Shown here piece after piece: positions 41,432 to 50,245 of a DNA stretch of 64,000 nucleotides; position 1 is the first letter of the stretch; each line of letters begins with the position of its first letter. Location of the stretch: contig JAEUHI010000048.1 in NCBI GenBank assembly GCA_016795385.1, forward strand, positions 124,001 to 188,000, given 5' to 3'. The stretch is from Verrucomicrobiales bacterium. GTDB taxonomy: Bacteria > Verrucomicrobiota > Verrucomicrobiia > Verrucomicrobiales > DEV007. A model generated the notes under the pieces. It was not told where the DNA came from. It searched no databases and saw nothing but the letters and a program-made list of their open reading frames with translations. A program made the position numbers and the translations under genes.

Positions 41432-42682
41432 TCACGAAGGCAGCACGGCGCCGGCGGCGCGAAGGTCACGGCTGCTGAAATCGGCGAGACGCCAGAGCAT
41501 CCGCGGTGTGGGCTCGACCTCATCATCGTTCTCCGGCTCGGGCGAGACGGGGATCGAGAAAATCACGGCGTTGCGTCCATCGGTGGCGCGCTCGGCCCGG
41601 ATCGTGCCACCGTGGTGGAAGACGGTCAGGTAGCAGGCCATGAGATTGGTGCCGAGTTCCTCGGGCTGGTTTGCCCGGACGTAGAAGGGATCGAAGAGGC
41701 GGGGCAAATCCTCCTCCGGCACGGGATCGCCGTTGTCGAGGAACATCACCTGCACGTCGCGTCCGCCATCGATCGAAGAAAGGAAGATCTCGACCTCCCC
41801 TCCCCGTTTGAGGACGGAGCGGGCCTCCTCGAAAAGGAAACGCGCCATCTGCGCGAGCTTTTGGGCATCGCCCTGGATCAGGGGCAGATCCTCGGGTGCA
41901 TCGAGCTTGAAGCGGATGTCGGGCCGCCCTTGGAGGACGAGTTCCCCGGCGTCACGGAGCGTGGCCGCGAGATCGATTTCTCCCTCGAGACGGAGGCTGC
42001 TCATTTTCGTGCCTTCGGAAAGGTTCGAGAGGATGGAAGTCATTCGCTCGATCTGTCCGCCGACCTCCTCGTAGAAATCGCACCAGAAGGCACGGTCCTT
42101 CGGCTCGCCTTCGATTTCATCCTGGAGCTGGAAGGGCAGCAGGTCGTAGAAGGTGCGCAGAACGGTGAGTGCGTTGCGGAGGTGGTGGTTCAGCCCGGCG
42201 GAAAGGATGCCGATGCTCGCGGCCTTGTCAGCCATGAGGAGTTGCTGGAAGGCCTCCGACTTTTCGCGGATGAGGAGTTCGCGCTCGCGCTCGAGGCAGA
42301 AGTGGCTGAGGGCCTTGGAAAGCCGGTTCTCGAGATCATCGGGATCCCATGGCTTCGTGAGATAGGAGTAGAGAAGTCCGTCGTTCAGGGCATCGACGGC
42401 GGCATCGAGATCGGAGAAGGCGGTGACGAGAAACCGGAGAGGCTTCGGATCGACTTTCCGCATCCGCTTGAGCAATTCGATCCCGGATTCTCCGGGCATC
42501 TTTTTGTCGCTGATGACGACGCCGATCCGGGCGTGATGCTCCTGAAAAACCGCGAAGCCTTCTTCGGGACTGTTGGCGAGGTAAATCGGCGCGAGCCCTT
42601 CGAAGATGGCCTCAAAGTATTTCAACGACTTCATTTCGTCGTCGACGTAGAGGATACCGTATTCGGGATACTGCTTTTTCAT
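41432..42682 (-). CDS. Receiver domain fused to a histidine-kinase-like module with degenerate ATP site
   Basis: 416 residues. Residues 1-125 form a canonical receiver: DD at 14-15, phospho-acceptor Asp59 (VVISDKKMPGESG), Thr in LVTAFSD and Lys in YLTKPWD. Residues ~165-400 resemble HisKA-HATPase: an H-box HHLRNAL is present, but the N-box reads EEARSVL without the usual Asn, and the G-boxes are DNGDPVPEE and GTNLMACYLTV, lacking key glycines. ATP binding is doubtful, so the output may be signalling by protein contact. It overlaps the upstream sensor kinase by 4 bp (ATGA). Confidence 0.85.
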   Translation of the reverse strand: MKKQYPEYGILYVDDEMKSLKYFEAIFEGLAPIYLANSPEEGFAVFQEHHARIGVVISDKKMPGESGIELLKRMRKVDPKPLRFLVTAFSDLDAAVDALNDGLLYSYLTKPWDPDDLENRLSKALSHFCLERERELLIREKSEAFQQLLMADKAASIGILSAGLNHHLRNALTVLRTFYDLLPFQLQDEIEGEPKDRAFWCDFYEEVGGQIERMTSILSNLSEGTKMSSLRLEGEIDLAATLRDAGELVLQGRPDIRFKLDAPEDLPLIQGDAQKLAQMARFLFEEARSVLKRGGEVEIFLSSIDGGRDVQVMFLDNGDPVPEEDLPRLFDPFYVRANQPEELGTNLMACYLTVFHHGGTIRAERATDGRNAVIFSIPVSPEPENDDEVEPTPRMLWRLADFSSRDLRAAGAVLPS

Positions 42683-44193
42683 GACACGGTCGAGGCGGTG
42701 AGGATGGAGGAAGAGGCGGAAGTGGATTGGGGATCCGAAGGAGCGTGGTGGGCGGAATGATCCATCGTGAGCTCCACGAGGGGCGACGGCAGGGTGACGC
42801 GGAACTCGGTGTAAGTGCTGCCGTCCGAAAAGACCTGGATCGTTCCCCGGTGGGCCTCCACGATGCGGAAGCAGATGCTGAGGCCGAGACCGGTGCCCTC
42901 GCCCGCGTCCTTGGTGGTGAAGAAGGGATCAAAGATCTGATCGCGGATCTTTTCCGGAATACCCGGGCCATTGTCGAGCACGGTCACGATGACATGCTCT
43001 CCGGCGTCGGTCGCGCTGACGACGATCTGATTGCGGCGTCCCGTGTCGACCTTGCCCATCGCCTGGACGGCATTGTGGACGAGGTTGATGAAGACCTGGG
43101 CAAGCTGATTCTTGACGCCTTTGACGAGAATCGAGGGCGAGATCCGCAGGTCCACCGCCACCTCGTGATCGTCCAATTCCTTCCCCAGCATGCGCACGGC
43201 CACATCGAGCGAATCCCGCACCGGGAATTCGCTGAGGACTTCGCTGCGTTTGTGGGAGAACTCCCGCAGCTCGCGCACGATCTCCTTCATGCGATCGACG
43301 CTGTCCTGGATGTCCTCGACAGCCTCGCGGATCGTGTCGTCCTCGGGGAATTGCCGGAGGCGGCGACGCAGAAGGAAGAGGGCCTGATTCGAGTGGTTCA
43401 GGGGATTTCCAATTTCATGGATGACACCGGCGCTGAGCTGGCCGAGCGAGGCCATTTTGCCCGACTGGATCAATTGTCCCTCCGTCTCACGCAGTTCATC
43501 GAGCGCCCGCTGGAGTTCCTTGGCGTTTTGACGAAGTGCGATCTTCTTTTGACGCAACCTCTCCCGCCCTTTGAATTCCTCGATCCGCATCTGGTGGTGG
43601 CTGAAACTACCTGCGACGACGACGGCTCCGGTCGCCACGAGGAAGACCAGGTTGCTGAAGAGGCCGGCCGCGACCTTCGCGGTGAGACCGTTGGCGATGG
43701 CCGGAGAACAGGCGATGAGGTAAAACAAGAGCACCAAACCGGAGACGGCAAAAGCCTCGCGGTAGGACCACTTGAAGAGGAATCCAATGGCCACGATGCA
43801 AAGCGAAAGGCCCGCATAATAGATCGTGGCCGGATCCTGGGTGACAAAGATGGTCATCGCCACGAAGAACGCCGGCACGAGCGGTAGGGCGACCGTGAAG
43901 AATTTGAAGTATTGCTTGCCCAGACGAAAGCGGACGAGAAAGAGGAGGACGAGGACGGTGGCGGCGCAAATCCACCGGAGGTAGGCGAAGAGCGCCTGAT
44001 ACTCGGGATACGCGAAATGGTCGAGCACCGCGAAGAACGAGACCATCCCCACGGCGATGACCGCGATCAGTTTGAGATTCCGGAGGGCAAAGCGGCGGTC
44101 CTCGGCCTGCATCAACCTCCACCCAAAATCAGACAAGCCGGCCGGACAACGAGACGACGAAGGAGAAGCTGCAAGGGCGGGTTTGTGGGTCAT
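42679..44193 (-). CDS. Membrane sensor histidine kinase
   Basis: 504 residues with about six hydrophobic segments (residues ~40-200), then a short coiled-coil and an intact kinase core: H-box HEIGNPL, N-box NLVHNAVQAM, G1 DNGPGIPEK and G2 GEGTGLGLSICFRIVEAH. The membrane part has no large periplasmic loop, so it probably senses within the membrane. ATG 44193 is used; the longer frame would begin with TTG. Its stop overlaps the start of the receiver/degenerate-kinase gene by 4 bp, so the two form a coupled phosphorelay candidate. Confidence 0.88.
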   Translation of the reverse strand: MTHKPALAASPSSSRCPAGLSDFGWRLMQAEDRRFALRNLKLIAVIAVGMVSFFAVLDHFAYPEYQALFAYLRWICAATVLVLLFLVRFRLGKQYFKFFTVALPLVPAFFVAMTIFVTQDPATIYYAGLSLCIVAIGFLFKWSYREAFAVSGLVLLFYLIACSPAIANGLTAKVAAGLFSNLVFLVATGAVVVAGSFSHHQMRIEEFKGRERLRQKKIALRQNAKELQRALDELRETEGQLIQSGKMASLGQLSAGVIHEIGNPLNHSNQALFLLRRRLRQFPEDDTIREAVEDIQDSVDRMKEIVRELREFSHKRSEVLSEFPVRDSLDVAVRMLGKELDDHEVAVDLRISPSILVKGVKNQLAQVFINLVHNAVQAMGKVDTGRRNQIVVSATDAGEHVIVTVLDNGPGIPEKIRDQIFDPFFTTKDAGEGTGLGLSICFRIVEAHRGTIQVFSDGSTYTEFRVTLPSPLVELTMDHSAHHAPSDPQSTSASSSILTASTVS

Positions 44194-44349
44194 TTCTTTC
44201 GAAACGTAGCCCAAAAATCTCAATATTACCAGTATTTACTGTTTTTATGACTGTTATATTTTAACTGAATTCCATCAAAAATCCTCGGGAAATCTTAATT
44301 GTTTTTGAAGTTATTGAGTCCTGCCGGCGTTTGCTCCTCGGCTAACGGG

Positions 44350-44535
44350 CAAGAATGGTGAATTCGGGTAATTTGTGCTTGCTGAAGGCACCCGGAACAT
44401 GATATTTAACCTCATCCAAATGATTCGTGCCGAGCGCGTCATTCGGATGGGTTGCTTCAAACTTGTTTTCATTCCCGAATCTGGTTTTCGTAAAAAAGAC
44501 GCCCCTTCCGGTCAGCCGGGAGGGGCGTTCTTTTT
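44350..44535 (+). ncRNA. Candidate structured RNA (hairpins plus terminator)
   Basis: Two stem-loops precede the terminator: one around 44359-44394 (GTGCTT/AAGGCAC within a TTCGGG/CCGGAA arm), and a long one at 44408-44453, in which AACC, CATCC and AATGA pair with GGTT, GGATG and TCATT around a 15-nt loop with one bulge and one mismatch. No promoter is certain. It could equally be the 3' end of the leftward cytochrome transcript. Confidence 0.3.
44493..44535. terminator. Bidirectional rho-independent terminator
   Basis: Thirteen-bp stem ACGCCCCTTCCGG / CCGGGAGGGGCGT (44499-44511 with 44516-44528), loop TCAG. A T run follows on the + strand, and on the - strand the A run at 44493-44498 gives a U tail. 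It suits the leftward cytochrome gene ending at 44581. Confidence 0.85.
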
Positions 44536-44580
44536 GGAAAACAGGGTGTCTTCGGACCGCTCTGCGGGTGAGATCAGCGT

Positions 44581-45189
44581 TTACGGCGCCGCGGACTCTC
44601 TCGCCATCTTCGCGCTCTCCTCGCTCAGGGAACTCAGGGGCACGACGTAGCTCTTTCCGTTCTTCAGCAAGAGTTTGGCGGCGTCGCCCTCGAGCCCGAG
44701 GAGTCGGGCTTCGATGACTTTTCCTTCCCGATTGGTCCAGGATTGGAAGCCGGCCTCGGCTCCTGCGGCCCCTGCCGACGGGGCGGCGGGCTTCATTTCA
44801 GCCATGCGTTTCGTTTCGTCCTCGGTCGGCTTCTTCGCATCGATGATGGCGCCGGCTTGGATCCACGCCTCGATCTTCTCGATTTCCCTTTTCGGGAGCG
44901 GCTTGCCCTTGCGTGGCATGAAGTCGTTGTGAGTCTCGTCGAGCTTGAGACGCTCGACAAATCCGCTTTCGGCGGGGTTACCGGGGCGGATCACGTTGTA
45001 GGCACCGATCTGGTCCGCCAACACGTCGGGATCGAGCGCGACATTTCCCTTCACTTCAGTCTCGTTGCTGTGGCAATCCCAGCAGTGCTCCTTCATGATC
45101 GGCAGGATCTCGCTGACATAATCCGCCGCCGTCCCGGAGAACGAGGCAGTGGTAGAAACAACAAGGGCGGTCAGGAGGTGGTTTTTCAT
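44581..45189 (-). CDS. Secreted PVC-type c-type cytochrome domain protein with SHD1-like tail
   Basis: 202 residues. Signal peptide MKNHLLTALVVSTTASFSG. The heme motif is CWDCH, and the family pattern LPIMKEHCWDCHSNETEVKG followed by ALDPDVLADQIGAYNVIRPG marks a Planctomycete/Verrucomicrobia cytochrome C domain. The C-terminal ~55 residues resemble an SHD1 module (FQSWTNREGKVIEARLLGLE; YVVPLSSLSEES). It probably has a periplasmic redox role. The start at 45189 is set by the signal peptide; a longer open frame runs back through the REP-like words. Confidence 0.82.
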   Translation of the reverse strand: MKNHLLTALVVSTTASFSGTAADYVSEILPIMKEHCWDCHSNETEVKGNVALDPDVLADQIGAYNVIRPGNPAESGFVERLKLDETHNDFMPRKGKPLPKREIEKIEAWIQAGAIIDAKKPTEDETKRMAEMKPAAPSAGAAGAEAGFQSWTNREGKVIEARLLGLEGDAAKLLLKNGKSYVVPLSSLSEESAKMARESAAP

Positions 45190-45237
45190 CAGGGATGAAA
45201 TAACCGGAAACCCGCATTCCGTTACGAATCTCCACCA

Positions 45238-45279
45238 AATAACCTTGCACCAAGGACTTCTGCAATAACCTGACACCAA
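45238..45279 (-). repeat. Pair of REP-like words (AATAACCTGACACCAA type)
   Basis: Two direct copies, AATAACCTTGCACCAA (45238-45253) and AATAACCTGACACCAA (45264-45279). The reverse complement gives the GGTGTCAGGTTATT word found beside the RAYT gene at 56.4-58 kb, and also within 51103-51144. It sits between the cytochrome start and the PhnA-like stop. Confidence 0.75.
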
Positions 45280-45289
45280 AGATCGGTCC

Positions 45290-45691
45290 TCACTCGCCCT
45301 GGTTGATCAAGTTTTCGATCTCTTCATCCAGAAAGAGCTCTTCGAGCGCTTCCCTCGCCCAATCCTGGCTTTTTTGAAGGCGACGAAGGAGACGAACGGC
45401 CATCACCTGCACCATGGGATTCTCATTCCAGGCCTGCCCGACGAGGAAACGCCACTGTTCGCCGCTCCGGAAGCGCCGGGAATCCGCGGCCTGATCCGCG
45501 CAGTCGCCGCACAAGAGCAGACATCGGTCCGGATCGGGATCGCGCGGGACCGGAGGCACCTCGAAAATGGCCAGCTTTTCCCCACCCCGCTCACACAGTT
45601 CGCATTTCGACTTTGCACGGCGGGCGAGATCCTTGCCGAATGTGTTCAATGCGGCGACCCGCGCCTCATGCTCTTCTTTTCCTTTGGCCAT
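45290..45691 (-). CDS. PhnA-like zinc-ribbon protein
   Basis: 133 residues. The N-terminal zinc knuckle CELCERGGEKLAIFEVPP and a second pair CGDCADQA match the PhnA domain, whose name derives from alkylphosphonate operons although its real role is unclear. The C-terminus is helical and acidic. ATG 45691 is chosen because the domain begins there; a longer frame overlaps the divergent acyltransferase start. No phn genes are adjacent. Confidence 0.72.
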   Translation of the reverse strand: MAKGKEEHEARVAALNTFGKDLARRAKSKCELCERGGEKLAIFEVPPVPRDPDPDRCLLLCGDCADQAADSRRFRSGEQWRFLVGQAWNENPMVQVMAVRLLRRLQKSQDWAREALEELFLDEEIENLINQGE

Positions 45692-45782
45692 GGCCGGGAT
45701 CATACGCCTGCCCGTCGCCCATGCAAGACGTGGCGGCCAGGGCATGCGCTTGCAACCCGCCCGGAACCGTCCACAATCCCAC

Positions 45783-47036
45783 ATGCTCGAGTTTTCCGAC
45801 GCCAGCTACCGGTTTTTCCCTGCGGAGCCTTCCCCTTTCCTCATCCGTCTCGGCCGCAGCCTCAACCGGCATATCATCCTGCCGGGCAAAAATCATCGCA
45901 TCACTGAACTCCGCCTCGAAGGGGAATCAGAAGCGATCCGCGATGCCAGAGCTCGCGATGAACGACTCGTTTTCGTCATCAATCATCCGAGCCACAGTGA
46001 TCCGCAGGTGGTCACGGAAATCCAGCGCCGGCTGGGAGTGCCGGCTTCGTTCATGGCGGCCTACGATGTCTTTTTACGGAGCCGTCTCAACGCGTGGTGC
46101 ATGCAGAAACTCGGAAATTTCTCGATCGACCGCGAGGCCGCCGACCGCAAGGCGATGACGGCGGCCATCGCCATCGTTACTTCCGGGGAGTATGCGCTCA
46201 ATATCTTCCCGGAAGGCAACGTCTACCTCACGAACGACCGGGTCACGCCCTTCCTCGACGGCACCGCCTTCATCGCCCTGAAAGCCCAGCAGGCCATCGA
46301 AGGGACTCCGGTGAAAATCGTGCCCGTGAGCCTGAAGTTCACCCACCTGACGACTCCTCGGGAAACGGTGACGCAGCGTCTCGTCGATCTCGGACGCGAC
46401 AGCGGGTATGCCTATGCTCCGGGTGCCTCGGACAACCCGCTCGCGGCGGTGATGAGCCTCGGCCGCCACCTCGTGAGGGGGCAATTGCAGCGACACGGCG
46501 TTCTGGACGCATCTCTCGATCCCGAAGCCCCGCTCCACGACCAGCTCAAGCATTGCGCGACGGGTCTTGTCACCAAGGTGGAGACAGCCTTGAGCCTGAG
46601 TCCGGCAACAGAAAGCGGTCTCGTCGAAAGAATCCGGAAGATCCGCTCGACCATTCATCAGATCCGCACCGATCCCAGCGGGGCAAGCCATCCGGAGATC
46701 GACGGGCTCGCCGGTCAGGCGATTCTCGCGTTCCGGGTCCACGGCTACCTGACTCCGTATCTCACCGAGCATCCCTCGATCGATCGCTATGACGAAACCG
46801 TCGAACGCCTGGCCGAGGATTTCTACTCGCATGCCATGCCCAGGACAGGTCCGCGCCGGGCGATCGCCCACATCCACACACCTCTCGATGTCACGTCGAT
46901 CCTGTCGGAGGCGGGCAGCCTGCGCAACGCTGTCGCTCCCCTGACCAGAGCCATGGAAGGAGCGGTGCAGAGCGGCATTGATGCGATCAATGCCTCGAAT
47001 GATGCTCCGGGAGCGGCCCTGGTGCCCGGGATATAA
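45783..47036 (+). CDS. PlsC-like acyltransferase family protein
   Basis: 417 residues. Acyltransferase motif I is NHPSHSD (NHxxxxD), and motif III is FPEGN, both from the lysophosphatidic-acid acyltransferase family. The C-terminal ~200 residues are an extension with no recognised domain. It is probably a membrane-associated enzyme of phospholipid or lipid modification. ATG 45783 is used; an in-frame extension upstream overlaps the PhnA-like gene. Substrate unknown. Confidence 0.8.
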   Translation: MLEFSDASYRFFPAEPSPFLIRLGRSLNRHIILPGKNHRITELRLEGESEAIRDARARDERLVFVINHPSHSDPQVVTEIQRRLGVPASFMAAYDVFLRSRLNAWCMQKLGNFSIDREAADRKAMTAAIAIVTSGEYALNIFPEGNVYLTNDRVTPFLDGTAFIALKAQQAIEGTPVKIVPVSLKFTHLTTPRETVTQRLVDLGRDSGYAYAPGASDNPLAAVMSLGRHLVRGQLQRHGVLDASLDPEAPLHDQLKHCATGLVTKVETALSLSPATESGLVERIRKIRSTIHQIRTDPSGASHPEIDGLAGQAILAFRVHGYLTPYLTEHPSIDRYDETVERLAEDFYSHAMPRTGPRRAIAHIHTPLDVTSILSEAGSLRNAVAPLTRAMEGAVQSGIDAINASNDAPGAALVPGI

Positions 47037-47054
47037 GCGTAACGGTGGCGCCTT

Positions 47055-50000
47055 TCACGGCTTCATCAGATACGCGAAAAAGTCACGCAAGTCTTTGTCA
47101 CTCAATCCGCCAAGCAATCCCGGGGGCATCAGTGAGATCGGCGAGGCTTCGAGCGTCTCGATCTCGCTGCGATCGAGCAACGAGACCTGGCCGGCGAGAT
47201 CCTTGAGCGTAACGGTCCGCGGAGACTGCTCGGTCATGAGCCCGATCACCTTTCTCCCATCTTTCATCGAGGCGATGTAATTCAGGAAACCTTCGCGGAG
47301 TTCGAGGCTTGGATTGAGGATGGAGGGGATCCAGAAATCGGGATTCTGGCGCTCATAGCCGGTGAGATCCGGGCCGATCGCCGCTCCCTCTCCGAAGAGC
47401 GCGTGACAATTCGCACAGCGCGCTGCAAAGGTCGCCTTTCCCGCCATGGGATCACCTTTTCCTCCCGCGAGTGCTGCGAGGATGCGGTCCGTCTCTGCTG
47501 CCAGATCGATGCCTCCGGCTCCCGCGGCGATGCCGGGCCAGTGCTTGGCGATGCGGGCATTCAGCGCCTCGTCGCCGTGCTCCATCATGAGTTGCACGAT
47601 GTCCGCCCCCACATCGCGGGATTTGATCACCGCTCGATCGACCTCGTCCATCATCAGCAGGGCCCAGGAAAGACGGCCGGCGAGGACGCGTTCCGCTGTT
47701 GAGCGCACGCCGTGCTCCGCCGGGAGGGTCGAACCGTATCGGGCGATGATCCCCTTCGCGATCGCCTCATCGTCGAATCGCGCCAGGGTCTGCAAGGCGA
47801 CGCGTTTCAGGGCGAACTCCTGATCCAGGCCGAGGATCTTCAAAAGAGGATCGATCGCCTTGGCATCGCCCTTCTCACCGAGGAGTCGCACGATTTGCGT
47901 GCGCAGGCCGACAGGCAGTTTCGAGTCGAGCACCGCCTTTTTTGCCTCCTCGAGCGCGGCAGTCTCTCCGCTGCGAAGGCGCAGGACCAATCCGCTGTCA
48001 CCGAGGGAACGGGAATACGCTTGCAGGGGTTGCGACAAGGAATCCGGCAGAGTTGGCATCGTCACGCCTTCAAAGGCGGACTGCAGGGCCTCGAGAAGCT
48101 GGGTTTTGGCCTCCGGCTCCGGGGCCATCTCCAGAAGCCGGGCGGCACTGGCGTAGTTTTCGCTCCCTCCGGCGATGGCATAGCGTTTCATGAGGCGCTC
48201 CAAAAGGATCTCGCGGACGACGGGACGCGACCAAACGTCCGCCTCTGACAACCATCGGGCGATTTCGTCGCGCCCTTGCTCGGCATGTGCCTCCAAGGCC
48301 CACCAGATCATGAGGGGCTGGTGGGGATCGGTGACATCTTCCTCATGGCGCACGAGTCCTTCGATGATGCCAAGCCCAACGGCCGCCGGAAGCCGTTTCG
48401 CGGACGCGGCCAATTGCACCCTCACCTGGGCATCGGTCTCGCTGATGGCGAGATCGGCAAGGGCGGTGCCGAGACTCTCCGGAGCGCTCCGACGATCGCC
48501 CAACAAACGTACGATCCAGCGCCTGATGTCCTGCTGGGGGTGAGTCAGCCATTTGCTCGCCAGCGCGTCCGAAAGTCCTCCGAGCAAATTCAGGGACCAC
48601 AAGGCTTCAAGGGAATCCTGCCCCGAACCTTGATCGACGAGTTCGATCAGCGAGGGGATCACGCTCTTGTCCCCCCGCCATCCCAGCTCAAGGGAGGCAC
48701 GACGACGGACGAGCCGGTTTTCACTGGAGAACAGGGCGATGAGGTCTTCGGAGCTTTTTTCCCGCAAATCCCCCTCTCGATATACCGGCCGGGCACCGCT
48801 CGGCTGCAGACGATAGATGCGGCCGCTCGTCTTGTGCCAATCATCCACCGGGCGCACATGACTGAGCCGGCTATCGTACCAATCAGCCAGGTAGATCGCC
48901 CCATCGGGTCCGAGACCTGCATAAACGGGGCGGAACCACCGGTCGGGCGATTCCACCGGGTTCGCTTCGTCCACGGTGCGGTAGGTCGTGCCATCGCGCT
49001 CGATCCGGCTCGACCACACGAGATTGTGCAGGGAGTTGGCCGAGACGATATGCCCTTCCAACTCCCGACCGAAGAGTCCGCCTTCGCAGATGGTGAAGGT
49101 CTGGGGAAATCGGCGCTCATCCCCCTCGTGCTTCATGTGTTCGAAATACCCGAATGCGTAGGGATTCGTCAGAGGGCCATGCTTCCCCCACGATTTGGTG
49201 CCATAACTCCCTTGGGGATAAAACATCCCCCGCGTTTTCCCGCCATTCGTACCGGAAAAGACCTGCCCCTTCGCGTCGATCTCCAGACTGAAGGTGTTTC
49301 CCCCACCCTCCGCGTAGATCTCGAATCGTTCCGTCTGCGGATCGAAACGCCACACCATCTGTCCCTGCCACTCCACCGTCTTCCCCGAGGCCGGATCGAC
49401 GACCTTGCCAGTCGTCGTACTGCCATTGACGCCGTATAGCCAGCCGTCCGGTCCCCAGGTCAGGCTGTTCATCACCGAATGGGTGTCCTCGATCCCGAAA
49501 CCCGAGAGTTTCACGACCGGATCACCATCGGGGAGATCGTCGCCATTCGCGTCAGGATAAAAAAGCAGGTAGGGCGGATTCGCCACCCAGATCCCTCCTG
49601 CTCCAATCGCCACGGAAGTCGCAATGTTCAGTCCGGTGATGACGTCCTGGTGCGATTCGAACGTCCCATCGCCATCGGCATCTTCGAAGACGCGGATGAG
49701 GTCCTCGCCCTTTTCCCCGTGTGGCGGGGGCAGCGGGACCTTGTCGAATCGCGCCCGGAGGTGGTTGTCGTATTCGACGATCTTCAGTCCCGCCGGAAAC
49801 TGGTACTGGCGATAAAGCACGGCCCAGAGACGCCCCTTCGCGTCCCAGGCGAGCGAGAGCGGTTGCTCCACGGCGGGCTCGGAGGCAATCAGTTCAAGTT
49901 CGAACCCCTCGCGCAGTTTGAAAGTCTTCATCGCCTCCTCGGCCGGGGTCGGTTTTGAACCATCAGCGAGCGCTCCCCGGCCCGGAAAACTGCGGATCAC

Positions 50001-50135
50001 TTCGAGCGCCTGGTCGGAACCGGCGACGGAGGTGGGGCCCTTCGAGGCTTCCTGGCCGTGCAGCGGAAGATTGATCGCCGGAAACAAGAGCGCCGGAAAG
50101 ATCACGAGGCGGAACGGGAAAAACGGGAGTTTCAT
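47055..50135 (-). CDS. Large secreted PVC-type heme-binding protein (propeller-HEAT-cytochrome c)
   Basis: 1026 residues. Signal peptide region MKLPFFPFRLVIFPALLFPA. The N-terminal half is a beta-propeller dehydrogenase-like domain (FELELIASEPAVEQPLSLAW; IRVFEDADGDGTFES; GPDGAIYLADWYDSRLSHVR). The middle is HEAT-like helical repeats. The C-terminal ~130 residues are a cytochrome c with CANCH (residues ~CANCHALFGEG). This architecture is abundant in Planctomycetes and Verrucomicrobia and is linked to sugar oxidation. The start at 50135 is set by the signal peptide; an upstream in-frame extension is not protein-like. Confidence 0.92.
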   Translation of the reverse strand: MKLPFFPFRLVIFPALLFPAINLPLHGQEASKGPTSVAGSDQALEVIRSFPGRGALADGSKPTPAEEAMKTFKLREGFELELIASEPAVEQPLSLAWDAKGRLWAVLYRQYQFPAGLKIVEYDNHLRARFDKVPLPPPHGEKGEDLIRVFEDADGDGTFESHQDVITGLNIATSVAIGAGGIWVANPPYLLFYPDANGDDLPDGDPVVKLSGFGIEDTHSVMNSLTWGPDGWLYGVNGSTTTGKVVDPASGKTVEWQGQMVWRFDPQTERFEIYAEGGGNTFSLEIDAKGQVFSGTNGGKTRGMFYPQGSYGTKSWGKHGPLTNPYAFGYFEHMKHEGDERRFPQTFTICEGGLFGRELEGHIVSANSLHNLVWSSRIERDGTTYRTVDEANPVESPDRWFRPVYAGLGPDGAIYLADWYDSRLSHVRPVDDWHKTSGRIYRLQPSGARPVYREGDLREKSSEDLIALFSSENRLVRRRASLELGWRGDKSVIPSLIELVDQGSGQDSLEALWSLNLLGGLSDALASKWLTHPQQDIRRWIVRLLGDRRSAPESLGTALADLAISETDAQVRVQLAASAKRLPAAVGLGIIEGLVRHEEDVTDPHQPLMIWWALEAHAEQGRDEIARWLSEADVWSRPVVREILLERLMKRYAIAGGSENYASAARLLEMAPEPEAKTQLLEALQSAFEGVTMPTLPDSLSQPLQAYSRSLGDSGLVLRLRSGETAALEEAKKAVLDSKLPVGLRTQIVRLLGEKGDAKAIDPLLKILGLDQEFALKRVALQTLARFDDEAIAKGIIARYGSTLPAEHGVRSTAERVLAGRLSWALLMMDEVDRAVIKSRDVGADIVQLMMEHGDEALNARIAKHWPGIAAGAGGIDLAAETDRILAALAGGKGDPMAGKATFAARCANCHALFGEGAAIGPDLTGYERQNPDFWIPSILNPSLELREGFLNYIASMKDGRKVIGLMTEQSPRTVTLKDLAGQVSLLDRSEIETLEASPISLMPPGLLGGLSDKDLRDFFAYLMKP

Positions 50136-50173
50136 CGGGCCGCTAAATTGCCCAAAATCGTCCCTCCTGAACA

Positions 50174-50207
50174 CAAAAAAACCCGGCGCGAACAGGGACG
50201 CACCGGG
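50174..50207 (-). terminator. Terminator of the beta-barrel gene
   Basis: On the - strand CCCGG-TGCG pairs with CGC-GCCGGG (50199-50207 with 50182-50190), and the A run at 50174-50180 provides the U tail. It lies 39 bp after the stop of the outer-membrane protein gene. Confidence 0.8.
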
Positions 50208-50245
50208 CTTTGCCAAAGCGGCGGGACGCCGCTTCTCATTTTCCC

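Larger units (their letters stand above)
44224..44580. other. Intergenic region between the sensor kinase and the cytochrome gene
   Basis: No protein gene is supported here (the first 30 bases of this leader lie in an open frame but contain no preferred start). The part next to the kinase (44224-44300) is strikingly A/T-rich for this genome and probably holds the kinase promoter; it includes an inverted repeat CAGTA-TT-TACTG (44230-44241). The remainder holds two hairpins and a terminator, listed below. Confidence 0.5.

Noticed and set aside
44375..44650. Small protein gene over the hairpins
   Set aside because: Reads through the terminator and into the cytochrome gene antisense; no domain.
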